This document shows, in pieces, positions 1 to 5,634 of a stretch of DNA of 7,376 nucleotides. The notes under the pieces are model-generated. The model had not been told where the DNA came from and searched no databases. It saw only the letters and a program-made list of their open reading frames with translations. This DNA comes from Ktedonobacterales bacterium (lineage in GTDB: Bacteria > Chloroflexota > Ktedonobacteria > Ktedonobacterales > JADMIN01). Position 1 is the first letter of the stretch, and the number at the start of each line of letters is the position of its first letter. The translations under genes were made by a program, and so were the position numbers. The stretch is taken from the NCBI GenBank assembly GCA_025450405.1, contig JANWHL010000149.1, positions 1-7,376 on the forward strand, in the 5' to 3' direction.

Positions 1-780
1 ACGGTGCTCTATGGCGCGCCGCCCATGTTTGTCGCCTGGGCCAACATGCCTAACTTGCGTGATTACGACTTCAGCAGTTTGCGCTACATCGCGTCCGGCG
101 CCGCCGCCCTGCCGGTCTCGATCCTCCAGACGTTCCAGCAGCTCGCCGGCGTCCCGGTCAGTGAAGGCTATGGGCTGACCGAGGCCTCTCCGGTCGTCAC
201 CACCAATGCCGCTGGCCCGGTCGTCAAGCCTGGCACGGTCGGCCCGGCCATCCCAGGCGTGGAGGTCAAAGTCATCGACGAGGCGAGCAATGAGGTGCCG
301 AACGGGCATCAGGGCGAGCTGATCTGCCGTGGCCCGAACATCATGCTGGGCTACTGGAACAAGCCCGAGGCCACCGCCGAGACGCTGCGCGGCGGCTGGC
401 TACACACCGGTGACCTCGCCACCCGCGACGACGACGGCTACTTCTCCATCGTGGACCGGCTCAAGGACATGATCAATGTCTCGGGCTTCAATGTGTATCC
501 GCGCGAGGTGGAGGAGACGCTCTTCCAGCACCCCGCCGTCGCCGATGCCGCCGTCGTCCAGTATCCAGACCCGTACCAGGGCGAATCGGTGATGGCCTTC
601 GTCGTCCTCAAGCCGGGCCAGACCGCGACCGAGCAGGACATCATCGACTTCTGCCGCGAGCGCATTGCCGTCTTTAAGTGTCCGCGGCGCGTCGTCTTCC
701 TGGACGAGCTGCCCAAGAACAACACCGGCAAGGTGCTCCGCCGCGAGCTGCGCGACCGCGCGAAAGCGCTGGTGGAATAA
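1..780 (+). CDS. AMP-forming acyl-CoA ligase (long-chain fatty-acid-CoA ligase-like), 5' truncated
   Basis: Members of this family activate a carboxylic acid, typically a fatty acid, with ATP to an acyl-adenylate and then transfer it to CoA. The frame is open from base 1, so the N-terminal half lies outside the window and the GTG at base 4 is not a real start. Visible motifs are the adenylate-forming signature GYGLTE (166-183), GWLHTGDL (394-417) with the ribose-binding Asp, the hinge region DRLKDMINVSGFNVYPREVE (454-513), and the C-terminal NNTGKVLRREL (718-750), whose Lys at 730-732 is the expected catalytic lysine. It ends with TAA and all late core motifs are intact, so it should be functional. 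Family assignment is strong. Chain-length preference cannot be read from this part. The acyl-CoA dehydrogenase nearby fits a fatty-acid degradation role, but the two genes are not in one operon. Confidence 0.93.
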   Translation, partial: TVLYGAPPMFVAWANMPNLRDYDFSSLRYIASGAAALPVSILQTFQQLAGVPVSEGYGLTEASPVVTTNAAGPVVKPGTVGPAIPGVEVKVIDEASNEVPNGHQGELICRGPNIMLGYWNKPEATAETLRGGWLHTGDLATRDDDGYFSIVDRLKDMINVSGFNVYPREVEETLFQHPAVADAAVVQYPDPYQGESVMAFVVLKPGQTATEQDIIDFCRERIAVFKCPRRVVFLDELPKNNTGKVLRRELRDRAKALVE

Positions 781-807
781 CGGCGGCGCGTGCCACAGCG
801 TCCAAGG

Positions 808-860
808 TCTTCGCTAGTCCGCGCGAAGAACCGGCCACGCGCTCCCGACCGGATCTTCGC
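808..860. repeat. Overlapping inverted repeats between convergent genes (possible terminator)
   Basis: Two hairpins that exclude each other can form here. In one, TCTTCGC (808-814) pairs with GCGAAGA (823-829) across an 8-nt loop. In the other, 823-834 (GCGAAGAACCGG) pairs with 849-860 (CCGGATCTTCGC) at 11 of 12 positions across a 14-nt loop. A smaller CGTGG/CCACG stem follows at 862-875. The gap separates the ligase stop from the convergent broken toxin-like gene, so a bidirectional terminator is the simplest reading. There is no U-tract on either strand, so intrinsic termination is doubtful. A degraded dispersed palindromic repeat is the main alternative. Confidence 0.4.
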
Positions 861-882
861 TCGTGGTTGCCCACGGCGGGGA

Positions 883-1167
883 TCACGGGCGCCTGAGAAT
901 ATCGTGTGTCCCAATGCGCAGCCAGATGATGTGGGCCTCGGCGCCGCGCGGCGAGCTTCCATAGCGGAAGAGCTCGCGCCCGTCTCTGGCCCACGTCATC
1001 TCGAATACGCCCGTGCGACCCTGGTAGCCCTTCACGCGCAGGCCCGCGCGGAACGGCCGCCGGGCAGCCACCATCTGCCGCATGGCGCCAAGGAACGCCT
1101 ACCGCTCCTGGTCAGTGAGATGTGCCCAGTCTTGCCAGAACCGCGGATCGACGTCATACGTCGGCAT
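883..1167 (-). pseudogene. RelE/ParE-like toxin gene broken by an in-frame TAG
   Basis: An ATG at 1167 opens a 94-codon frame whose codon 23 (1101-1099) is TAG. The reading runs MPTYDVDPRFWQDWAHLTDQER, stop, then AFLGAMRQMVAARRPFRAGL in the same frame. It continues through RVKGYQGRTGVFEMTWARDG to a C-terminus with HIIWLRIGTHDIL and stops at 883. Both sides read as one protein: a helical N-terminal part, then beta-rich segments as in small RelE/ParE-fold toxins. The ATG overlaps the upstream gene's stop as TGATG, as expected for a translationally coupled antitoxin-toxin pair. CAG (Gln) to TAG would be the smallest lesion. An internal ATG at 1083 could give a 66-aa remnant lacking the first helices. 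Recognition is by overall pattern only. Read-through, suppression or a sequencing error remains possible. Confidence 0.6.
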
Positions 1168-1490
1168 CAGGACGCACCTGGGTCTTCGCGGTCAAGCCGC
1201 CGCGCCGCCTCCAGATCGTTCTCGCCAGCGCCCAGTGCGCGAAACAGCGTCTCGGTTGAGGGATAGGTCGAGCCCTCGTGGACAGGCTCGGTGGGGTCTG
1301 TGGCGACCTCGTCGGCCGTGGCCAGCCAACCCGGATCGGCGTGGAACGCGGCGTCATAGCCCGCGCACTCCCGCTCCCAGGCGTCGGCGAGCAAGGCGGC
1401 AACCAACTCTTCGGGAGACTGACCGTGGTCGTCGGTGAGCTCGCGCATTACCCGATAGGTTTCGTCGAAGAGCCGCACCGCGTGAGACAT
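1167..1490 (-). CDS. Antitoxin-like protein with ribbon-helix-helix-like N-terminus
   Basis: This is a complete 107-aa acidic protein. Residues 3-9 (HAVRLFD) look like a short strand, followed by two helices (about 10-22 and 25-40, with SPEELVAALL). That is the layout of ribbon-helix-helix DNA-binding antitoxins. The C-terminal half is acidic and Thr/Pro-rich (DEVATDPTEPVHEG) and ends in another helical stretch, as expected for a toxin-neutralising tail. The start is supported by a GGAGG (1502-1498 on this strand) 7 nt upstream. Its TGA shares one base with the ATG of the toxin-like frame, implying coupled translation. If that toxin is dead, this gene is an orphan antitoxin or autoregulator. 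The fold is inferred from pattern. A non-TA regulator or unrelated small protein is possible. Confidence 0.7.
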   Translation of the reverse strand: MSHAVRLFDETYRVMRELTDDHGQSPEELVAALLADAWERECAGYDAAFHADPGWLATADEVATDPTEPVHEGSTYPSTETLFRALGAGENDLEAARRLDREDPGAS

Positions 1491-1528
1491 TGCTATCCCT
1501 CCCTACGCCGCCAAACTGGTGTCACATC

Positions 1529-1534
1529 AGTATA
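1529..1534 (-). promoter_or_regulatory. Candidate -10 box for the antitoxin-like gene
   Basis: On the - strand the hexamer TATACT matches the sigma-70 -10 consensus at five of six positions and lies about 38 nt upstream of the antitoxin-like ATG. No convincing -35 box is seen at 16-18 nt spacing. The site stands out because the surroundings are very GC-rich. The core GTATAC is palindromic, so a weaker TATACA also reads toward the stand-alone RAM-domain gene on the + strand. Confidence 0.3.
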
Positions 1535-1670
1535 CATCCCCGCGGAGACCACTCGCGGTCGTTTCCCGCGCGCCTGTTCGGCGCCGCGTTGTATCATGGG
1601 TCCGACACGTTGTCCGCGCATGGACGACAATCGGCGCCGCCGGCCGGCCGCCATGCGGGCATCGCCTACG

Positions 1671-1676
1671 AGGAGG
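1671..1676 (+). promoter_or_regulatory. Shine-Dalgarno site fixing the RAM-domain gene start
   Basis: AGGAGG lies 6 nt before the ATG at 1683. The reading frame is open back to 1278, so this site decides the start. Translation from 1683 gives exactly one effector-binding domain, and the upstream in-frame sequence is Arg/Pro/Gly-rich with no helix-turn-helix. Confidence 0.75.
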
Positions 1677-1682
1677 CGCGCC

Positions 1683-1961
1683 ATGCTCACCGCGCTGGTG
1701 CTGATCAACGTCCAGCGGTCCGCCATCAACGAGACCGCGCAGGCACTGCTGGCGGTCCCGGGCGTCGCCGAGGTCTACTCCGTCACTGGCGAATATGATC
1801 TCGTGGCCATCTTGCGCCTCGCTAACTACGAAGAGTTGGCCGACGTCGTGACTGGGCGCATGGTCGCCATCGAGGGGATTACCAGGACACAGACGCTGAT
1901 GGCCTTCAAGGCATACTCGCGCGAAGACCTCGAACAGGCGTGGGACATCGGCGTGGAGTAA
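1683..1961 (+). CDS. Stand-alone Lrp/AsnC ligand-binding (RAM) domain protein
   Basis: This 92-aa protein consists only of the alpha-beta effector-binding domain of Lrp/AsnC regulators. Visible are the first strand LTALVLINV (2-10), the helix NETAQALLAVPGV (16-28), the strand EVYSVTGEYDLVAILRL (30-46) with the conserved G-x-Y/F-D-L turn, the helix YEELADVVTGRM (49-60) and the final strand TQTLMAFKAY (69-78). No DNA-binding helix-turn-helix is present. Such stand-alone domains form dimers or higher oligomers that bind amino acids or similar ligands, and some modulate full-length Lrp-type proteins or enzymes. The start at 1683 is set by an AGGAGG 6 nt upstream. The gene is divergent from the antitoxin-like gene and convergent with the YjbR gene, with 16 nt between the stop codons. 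The ligand cannot be read from the sequence. Confidence 0.88.
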   Translation: MLTALVLINVQRSAINETAQALLAVPGVAEVYSVTGEYDLVAILRLANYEELADVVTGRMVAIEGITRTQTLMAFKAYSREDLEQAWDIGVE

Positions 1962-1977
1962 TGGGGCTCCGTGGAGC

Positions 1978-2355
1978 TTATGGCGCCTTGCCGGGTTGAT
2001 TGATCCGCGCGGCGAGGCGCTTTGGTGCCGTCATCCGGTAGCTATCCTCAATGAGTCCGGCCATCTCGTCCCAATCCAGTGCCACGTCGAGATAGATGCC
2101 GACCCAACCGTGGTGGCCGACGTACGGTGGCACAAAGTACCGCTTGGGGTCAGAACGCACCAGCACGTCTTGCAGGCCGCGCGGCGCCTTCACCCAGAGC
2201 GACGAGCGACTCCCGTGGACGCCATCCGGGTGCCGCATCGCGAAGATTTTCGCGCGCACCGTGAACGACGGGCTGCCCACGCCGCCCTTGTGCTCGACCG
2301 CCTCAGGCAGTGCGAGACAGATCGCGCGCACTCGCTCGAGCGGATCCTCGACCAT
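1978..2355 (-). CDS. YjbR/MmcQ family protein (DUF419)
   Basis: This complete 125-aa protein has the usual length for the MmcQ/YjbR family, whose fold resembles CyaY. Family members are suspected to bind DNA, but no function is firmly established. Supporting stretches are the N-terminal LERVRAICLALPEAVEHKGG (6-25), FTVRAKIFAM (31-40), SLWVKAP (52-58) and the diagnostic core RYFVPPYVGHHGWVGIYLD (72-90). The C-terminal helical part has DWDEMAGLIEDSYRMTAPKR (94-113). A GGAGG (2367-2363 on this strand) 7 nt upstream supports the ATG at 2355. The gene lies 13 nt downstream of the 62-aa gene on the same strand and is probably co-transcribed with it. Confidence 0.92.
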   Translation of the reverse strand: MVEDPLERVRAICLALPEAVEHKGGVGSPSFTVRAKIFAMRHPDGVHGSRSSLWVKAPRGLQDVLVRSDPKRYFVPPYVGHHGWVGIYLDVALDWDEMAGLIEDSYRMTAPKRLAARINQPGKAP

Positions 2356-2368
2356 CCTATGACCTCCA

Positions 2369-2557
2369 TTATCTCTGGCCCGACGCGCTCACAGCTCCGC
2401 GGTGTTCCAGACGCACCCACGTGCCGACGTCGCTCGCCTTGACGCGCTCCGCCGCTTCCACACCATCGATTCGCTGGCTGGTACCCCCATACCGTAGCAT
2501 GAACCGGACTACCGGCTCCCACGCCGAGATGCGGCCACAGATAGAGCCGTCGCCCAT
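2369..2557 (-). CDS. Unrecognised 62-aa small protein upstream of yjbR-like gene
   Basis: I do not recognise this product. It has a balanced composition with a strand-like WEPVVRFMLRYGG (13-25), an amphipathic stretch RIDGVEAAERVKASDV (29-44) and then GTWVRLEH (45-52). Third codon positions are mostly G or C, as in the neighbouring genes. GAGG (2566-2563 on this strand) precedes the ATG by 5 nt. Its TAA is followed after 13 nt by the YjbR start, with the YjbR Shine-Dalgarno in the gap, so the two probably form one transcript. The frame stays open 15 codons upstream of the ATG but has no other usual start codon there. No signal peptide, membrane segment or cysteine motif is seen. A chance frame in GC-rich DNA is possible. 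Confidence 0.5.
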   Translation of the reverse strand: MGDGSICGRISAWEPVVRFMLRYGGTSQRIDGVEAAERVKASDVGTWVRLEHRGAVSASGQR

Positions 2558-2605
2558 ATCCGCCTCGTGTGCCTCGATCCAGTGCCCGCCCGGCCGCCCG
2601 GGCTA

Positions 2606-2614
2606 TGGTATAAT
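2606..2614 (+). promoter_or_regulatory. Extended -10 promoter for the acyl-CoA dehydrogenase gene
   Basis: TGGTATAAT is a perfect TGn-extended -10 element in a very GC-rich background. The position where a -35 box would fall (about 2586-2591, CCGCCC) does not match the consensus, which an extended -10 can tolerate. Transcription would start near 2621, giving a leader of roughly 80 nt before the ATG at 2699. It lies upstream of the divergent 62-aa gene as well, so the 140-nt gap likely holds promoters for both directions. Confidence 0.65.
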
Positions 2615-2698
2615 CCGTGGGCGCTGGATCTCGGCACTGGAAGCTTTTCCGGCGCCATCACACCACGCTCCGCGACGGACTCACGAAGGGCAAACGCC

Positions 2699-3847
2699 AT
2701 GGATTTCACGCTCAGCGACGAGCAACAGATGATCCGCGACATGTGCCGCGAGTTTGCCGAGGAAGAGATCAAGCCGCGCGCCGAGGAGTTGGACCGCACC
2801 GGCGAGTTCCCGATTGACCTCGTGCGCAAGATGGGCGAGTTGGGTCTTCTAGGTCTCCCGTTCCCTGAGGAGTATGGCGGGGCGGGCGCTGATTTCCTGG
2901 CCTACTGCATCGCCCTCGAAGAGATCGGCCGTGGCGATGCCGCCATCGCCATCACCATGGAGGCCCACACCTCGCTTGGCGCCACACCGTTCTACCTCTT
3001 CGGCACCGACGAACAGAAGCAACGTTATCTGGTCCCGCTTGCGCGCGGCGAGCGACTCTGGGCTTTTGGCCTGACCGAGCCGGGGGCCGGATCTGATTCC
3101 GCCGGCACCCAGACGCGCGCCGAGCTCCGCGCTGGCCGCTGGCACATCAATGGCGCCAAGGCCTTCATCACCAACGCCGGTACCGCCATGACCGGCGGCG
3201 TCACTATCACCGCTGTCACCGGCACCCAGCCCGACGGCCACAGCGAGATCACCAACTTGATCGTCCCGCGCGACACTCCCGGCTACGTGATCGGCAACGC
3301 CTACCACAAGATGGGCTGGCGCGCCTCTGACACCCGTCCGCTCTCCTTCGAGGATTGCCAGGTGCCGGAGGAAAACATCCTCGGCAAGCGTGGTGACGGG
3401 TTCAGCCAGTTTATGCGCATCCTCGACGCCGGGCGTGTCGCCATCGCCTCGATGTCCGTGGGCCTCGCCCAGGCCTGCCTCGACGAATCGCTCAAGTACG
3501 CTCACGAACGCCAGCAGTTTGGCCAGCCCATCGCCCGCTTCCAGGCCATCCAGTTCAAATTGGCCGATATGGCCACCGAGGTCGAGCTCGCGCGTTTGAT
3601 GTATTACAAGGCCGCGTGGCTACATGTTCACGAGCGTCCCTATACCCGGGAAGCTTCCATGGCCAAGCTCTTCGCGTCGGAGACGGCCAAACGCTGCGCC
3701 GATCAGGCGGTCCAGATCCACGGCGGCTACGGCTTTATGGATGAGTACCCCGTGTCGCGCTATTGGCGCAATGTTAAAGTCCATGAGATCGGCGAGGGGA
3801 CGAGCGAGGTCCAGCGCTTGATCATCGCCAAGCAATTGGAACGCTGA
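2699..3847 (+). CDS. Acyl-CoA dehydrogenase (FAD-dependent)
   Basis: This complete 382-aa enzyme oxidises acyl-CoA to trans-2-enoyl-CoA and passes electrons to electron-transferring flavoprotein. It catalyses the first step of beta-oxidation or of branched-chain acyl-CoA breakdown. The N-terminal helical domain starts MDFTLSDEQQMIRD. Family signature 1 is GLTEPGAGSDSAG (124-136) and signature 2 begins QIHGGYGF (339-346). RQQFGQPIARFQAIQ (271-285) is the conserved C-domain segment. EGTSEVQR (366-373) carries the expected catalytic base, Glu366, as in the short/medium-chain branch. Length is normal and no key residue is missing. The ATG at 2699 starts a typical N-terminus and has GAAGGG 8 nt upstream; the 44 in-frame codons before it would overlap the promoter. 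Substrate chain length is not determined by these motifs. Confidence 0.96.
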   Translation: MDFTLSDEQQMIRDMCREFAEEEIKPRAEELDRTGEFPIDLVRKMGELGLLGLPFPEEYGGAGADFLAYCIALEEIGRGDAAIAITMEAHTSLGATPFYLFGTDEQKQRYLVPLARGERLWAFGLTEPGAGSDSAGTQTRAELRAGRWHINGAKAFITNAGTAMTGGVTITAVTGTQPDGHSEITNLIVPRDTPGYVIGNAYHKMGWRASDTRPLSFEDCQVPEENILGKRGDGFSQFMRILDAGRVAIASMSVGLAQACLDESLKYAHERQQFGQPIARFQAIQFKLADMATEVELARLMYYKAAWLHVHERPYTREASMAKLFASETAKRCADQAVQIHGGYGFMDEYPVSRYWRNVKVHEIGEGTSEVQRLIIAKQLER

Positions 3848-3891
3848 GCGGGCCGGGCCGCATGGTGACCGCGGCCGATGGGAGGGGTGGT

Positions 3892-4641
3892 GTGGCGATG
3901 CGCGTGGCCCTACCGGTTTATGCTCGCGTTGGCGCGAGTGTGGGCCTTCTCGGTGCCGTGGCGCTCGCGCTTGCCCAGCCAATGGTGGGGCTCGGGGCCC
4001 TGGTCCTGCTCGGCCTCGTCGCCATGCTCGGTGGGCTGGCCATGGCCAAGTGGCTGCCACGCACCTGGTACGGGCGCCAACTCGAAGCCGGGTTGCGCTC
4101 AGGGGGCATCACGTGTAGCCTCGCGCTCGCGGGGCTGGTCATCTCCATCATCGTGGCGGGCGCTCGCTCCGTGCCGGCTCTCGCCGCCCGATCTCACGTG
4201 TTGGGTGTCGATCTTGGGCCGGTCATCCGCGCCCTGGGCGTTCTGGGGTGGATCGGCGCGTCGGTGGTGCTGATGCTTGGGGCGGCCGTGGTCGCGATGG
4301 GGATCGCCACTGGCGCGGCCCTCCTGGCCAGCTGGGGCAAGGACCGGCAGGCGATCGAGGTCGTGGAGCGGGCGCGCGAAGCCGGTCAGCGCTCATCGCG
4401 CGCGTTGGGGGGCGGTGGACCGTCCGTTCCCGACTTCTACGACCCGCCAGGTGGCTCTGGCTTGCTCCCGGACCCGACGTTCACCTGGCCACCCACGAAC
4501 GGCGCCCCCACCAATGCCGCGCCGGCCAATGGCGCGGCCGCGACCCCACCAGCGGCAGAGCGGTACGCGCCACCCATGCCCGCGCCGCGCGCGCCACACC
4601 CAAGTCGCCGCCCATCAGATGATGAGAACTGGCTGTGCTGA
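3892..4641 (+). CDS. Four-segment membrane protein with Pro/Ala/Asn-rich tail, function unknown
   Basis: I do not recognise this 249-aa protein. Hydrophobic segments lie at about 13-29, 32-52, 72-90 and 114-147. The last is long enough to be one long helix or to carry a re-entrant part. A charged amphipathic stretch follows (KDRQAIEVVERAREAGQR, about 150-167). The tail of about 75 residues is low-complexity, Pro/Ala/Gly/Asn-rich, with a repeated pattern (NGAPTNAAPANGAAATPP) and a polar end (DDENWLC). GGAGG at 3881-3885 is 6 nt from the GTG at 3892, which I take as the start; the ATG at 3898 (12 nt away) or at 3862 are alternatives. It begins 44 nt after the acyl-CoA dehydrogenase stop with no clear terminator between, so co-transcription is plausible. 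It converges with the gene on the other strand, 9 nt between stops. Confidence 0.75.
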   Translation: MAMRVALPVYARVGASVGLLGAVALALAQPMVGLGALVLLGLVAMLGGLAMAKWLPRTWYGRQLEAGLRSGGITCSLALAGLVISIIVAGARSVPALAARSHVLGVDLGPVIRALGVLGWIGASVVLMLGAAVVAMGIATGAALLASWGKDRQAIEVVERAREAGQRSSRALGGGGPSVPDFYDPPGGSGLLPDPTFTWPPTNGAPTNAAPANGAAATPPAAERYAPPMPAPRAPHPSRRPSDDENWLC

Positions 4642-4650
4642 CCCGGACGG

Positions 4651-5535
4651 TTACCCCACGCGTTCGAGAAAGCCGACGGGCACCACGGCGCCGCTGCCAT
4701 CTTCTAGCCGCACGCGCGCCGCGGCCACAAGCAGGCCGGGATCGACGTGCTGCTGATGCTCGAAGAGATGGACCACTTCGCCGCGCGCACCGCGCTTTGG
4801 ACCCGCAATCATGCGGATGCGCGCGCCCAACGCAATTGTATCGTCCAGGGGCGGCGACACGGTCTTGGTCCCGGGTGGCAGCGGCAGCAGAAGCTCCGGC
4901 CGGGCGTTGCGATGCGGATTAGTGGCCCCGTTCAACAGCGCCACCTCGCCCGCCCGCTGCGCCAGCATCTGAAAGACCACCAGATCCATGGCGAATGACC
5001 CGATGCCCTCGGTAAAGACGAGCGTTAAGGGCAGCCTGGCCAGATCGGGCACAAGGCCGTCGAGCGCCGCCGTCATGTCTGTCCGCGTAAAGGCCTCAAG
5101 CTCGCGCGCCGCCACGCTCCCCGCGATGATGCCGGCCACCTGGCCCGCCGCCGCGCGCTGCAGCAACGTCAGCGGGAGGCGGCCCGGGAAGACGATAATC
5201 ACGCCCGGTGGCAGGGGCACTACGGCCAGCGACTCACCGCGCGGGAGAAAATGCAGCGGTCCGGCGGTCACCCCGCCCAGCCCCACCAATCCCTGCACCA
5301 CGGTCGCCGGGCCCTCGACGGTCAGTGACCGGCCGGGGGCGAGCTGGCTCACGCGGCCGGCAATGCCGCTGAGGATGGGGACGCGCTCGCCATTGGGGCC
5401 CGGCCGTTCCGCGACCACCTGGTCCGCGCGCACCTGATCACCTACTCCCACCGTGGCCGTCGCCCCACCGGTCAGCCCGTACTGCCGCCGTACCAGTGCC
5501 GCCGGAATAATCGGCCAGCCCAGTGGATAATCCAT
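4651..5535 (-). CDS. Unrecognised protein with barrel-sandwich-like and KOW/SH3-like ends, next to MutL-like gene
   Basis: This is a 294-aa protein of unknown function. Residues 22-66 (ATVGVGDQVRADQVVAE, then ILSGIAGRVSQL) resemble the barrel-sandwich hybrid fold of lipoyl/RnfC-type domains, but I see no biotinyl/lipoyl-lysine motif. The middle region has PPGVIIVFPGRLPLTLLQ (109-126), VAGIIAGSVAARELEAF (133-149) and LPLTLVFTEGIGSFAMDL (168-185), then LLNGATNPHRNARPELLLPL (200-219). The end (about 236-294), with GARIRMIAGPKRGARGEVV and a final VPVGFLERVG, looks like a KOW/SH3-type small barrel. The ATG at 5535 has GGAGG (5547-5543 on this strand) 7 nt upstream, which favours it over the ATG at 5583. 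The gene lies 99 nt downstream of the MutL-like gene, same strand. No signal peptide or clear membrane segment. Domain readings are pattern-based. Confidence 0.8.
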   Translation of the reverse strand: MDYPLGWPIIPAALVRRQYGLTGGATATVGVGDQVRADQVVAERPGPNGERVPILSGIAGRVSQLAPGRSLTVEGPATVVQGLVGLGGVTAGPLHFLPRGESLAVVPLPPGVIIVFPGRLPLTLLQRAAAGQVAGIIAGSVAARELEAFTRTDMTAALDGLVPDLARLPLTLVFTEGIGSFAMDLVVFQMLAQRAGEVALLNGATNPHRNARPELLLPLPPGTKTVSPPLDDTIALGARIRMIAGPKRGARGEVVHLFEHQQHVDPGLLVAAARVRLEDGSGAVVPVGFLERVG

Positions 5536-5634
5536 CGCGACGCCTCCACCCTCACCAGAACAGACACTCCATGCCCCGCCCACCTATAGTATCGTGGCCC
5601 CTTCACCAGTTCATGGCGCCGGAGTTGAACGCCT

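Noticed and set aside
1099..1101. TAG read as pyrrolysine
   Set aside because: Nothing in the window supports pyrrolysine machinery. A nonsense change from CAG or a sequence error is simpler.
438..1266. Several + and - strand frames over the ligase end and toxin-like region
   Set aside because: Composition is Arg/Pro/Ser-rich without motifs. The ligase frame and the - strand cassette explain this DNA better.
1278..1961. A 227-aa + strand reading of the Lrp/AsnC-type gene starting at 1278
   Set aside because: The added N-terminal part is Arg/Pro-rich, has no helix-turn-helix and lies antisense to the antitoxin-like gene. The AGGAGG before 1683 fits the short form.
1962..1977. GCTC/GAGC mini-hairpin between the RAM-domain and YjbR stops as a terminator
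   Set aside because: The stem is only 4-5 bp with no U-tract, too weak to call.
2567..2698. Upstream start at 2567 for the acyl-CoA dehydrogenase
   Set aside because: It would place the TATAAT promoter inside the gene and add 44 atypical residues. The ATG at 2699 gives the usual family N-terminus.
2849..3505. Long - strand frame (218 aa) opposite the acyl-CoA dehydrogenase
   Set aside because: It is a GC-rich shadow of a clear enzyme gene, with Gly/Ala/Val-biased composition and no recognisable domain.
5536..5583. ATG at 5583 as start of the 294-aa protein
   Set aside because: The extra 16 residues are Gly-rich and cover the GGAGG that is well placed for the ATG at 5535.
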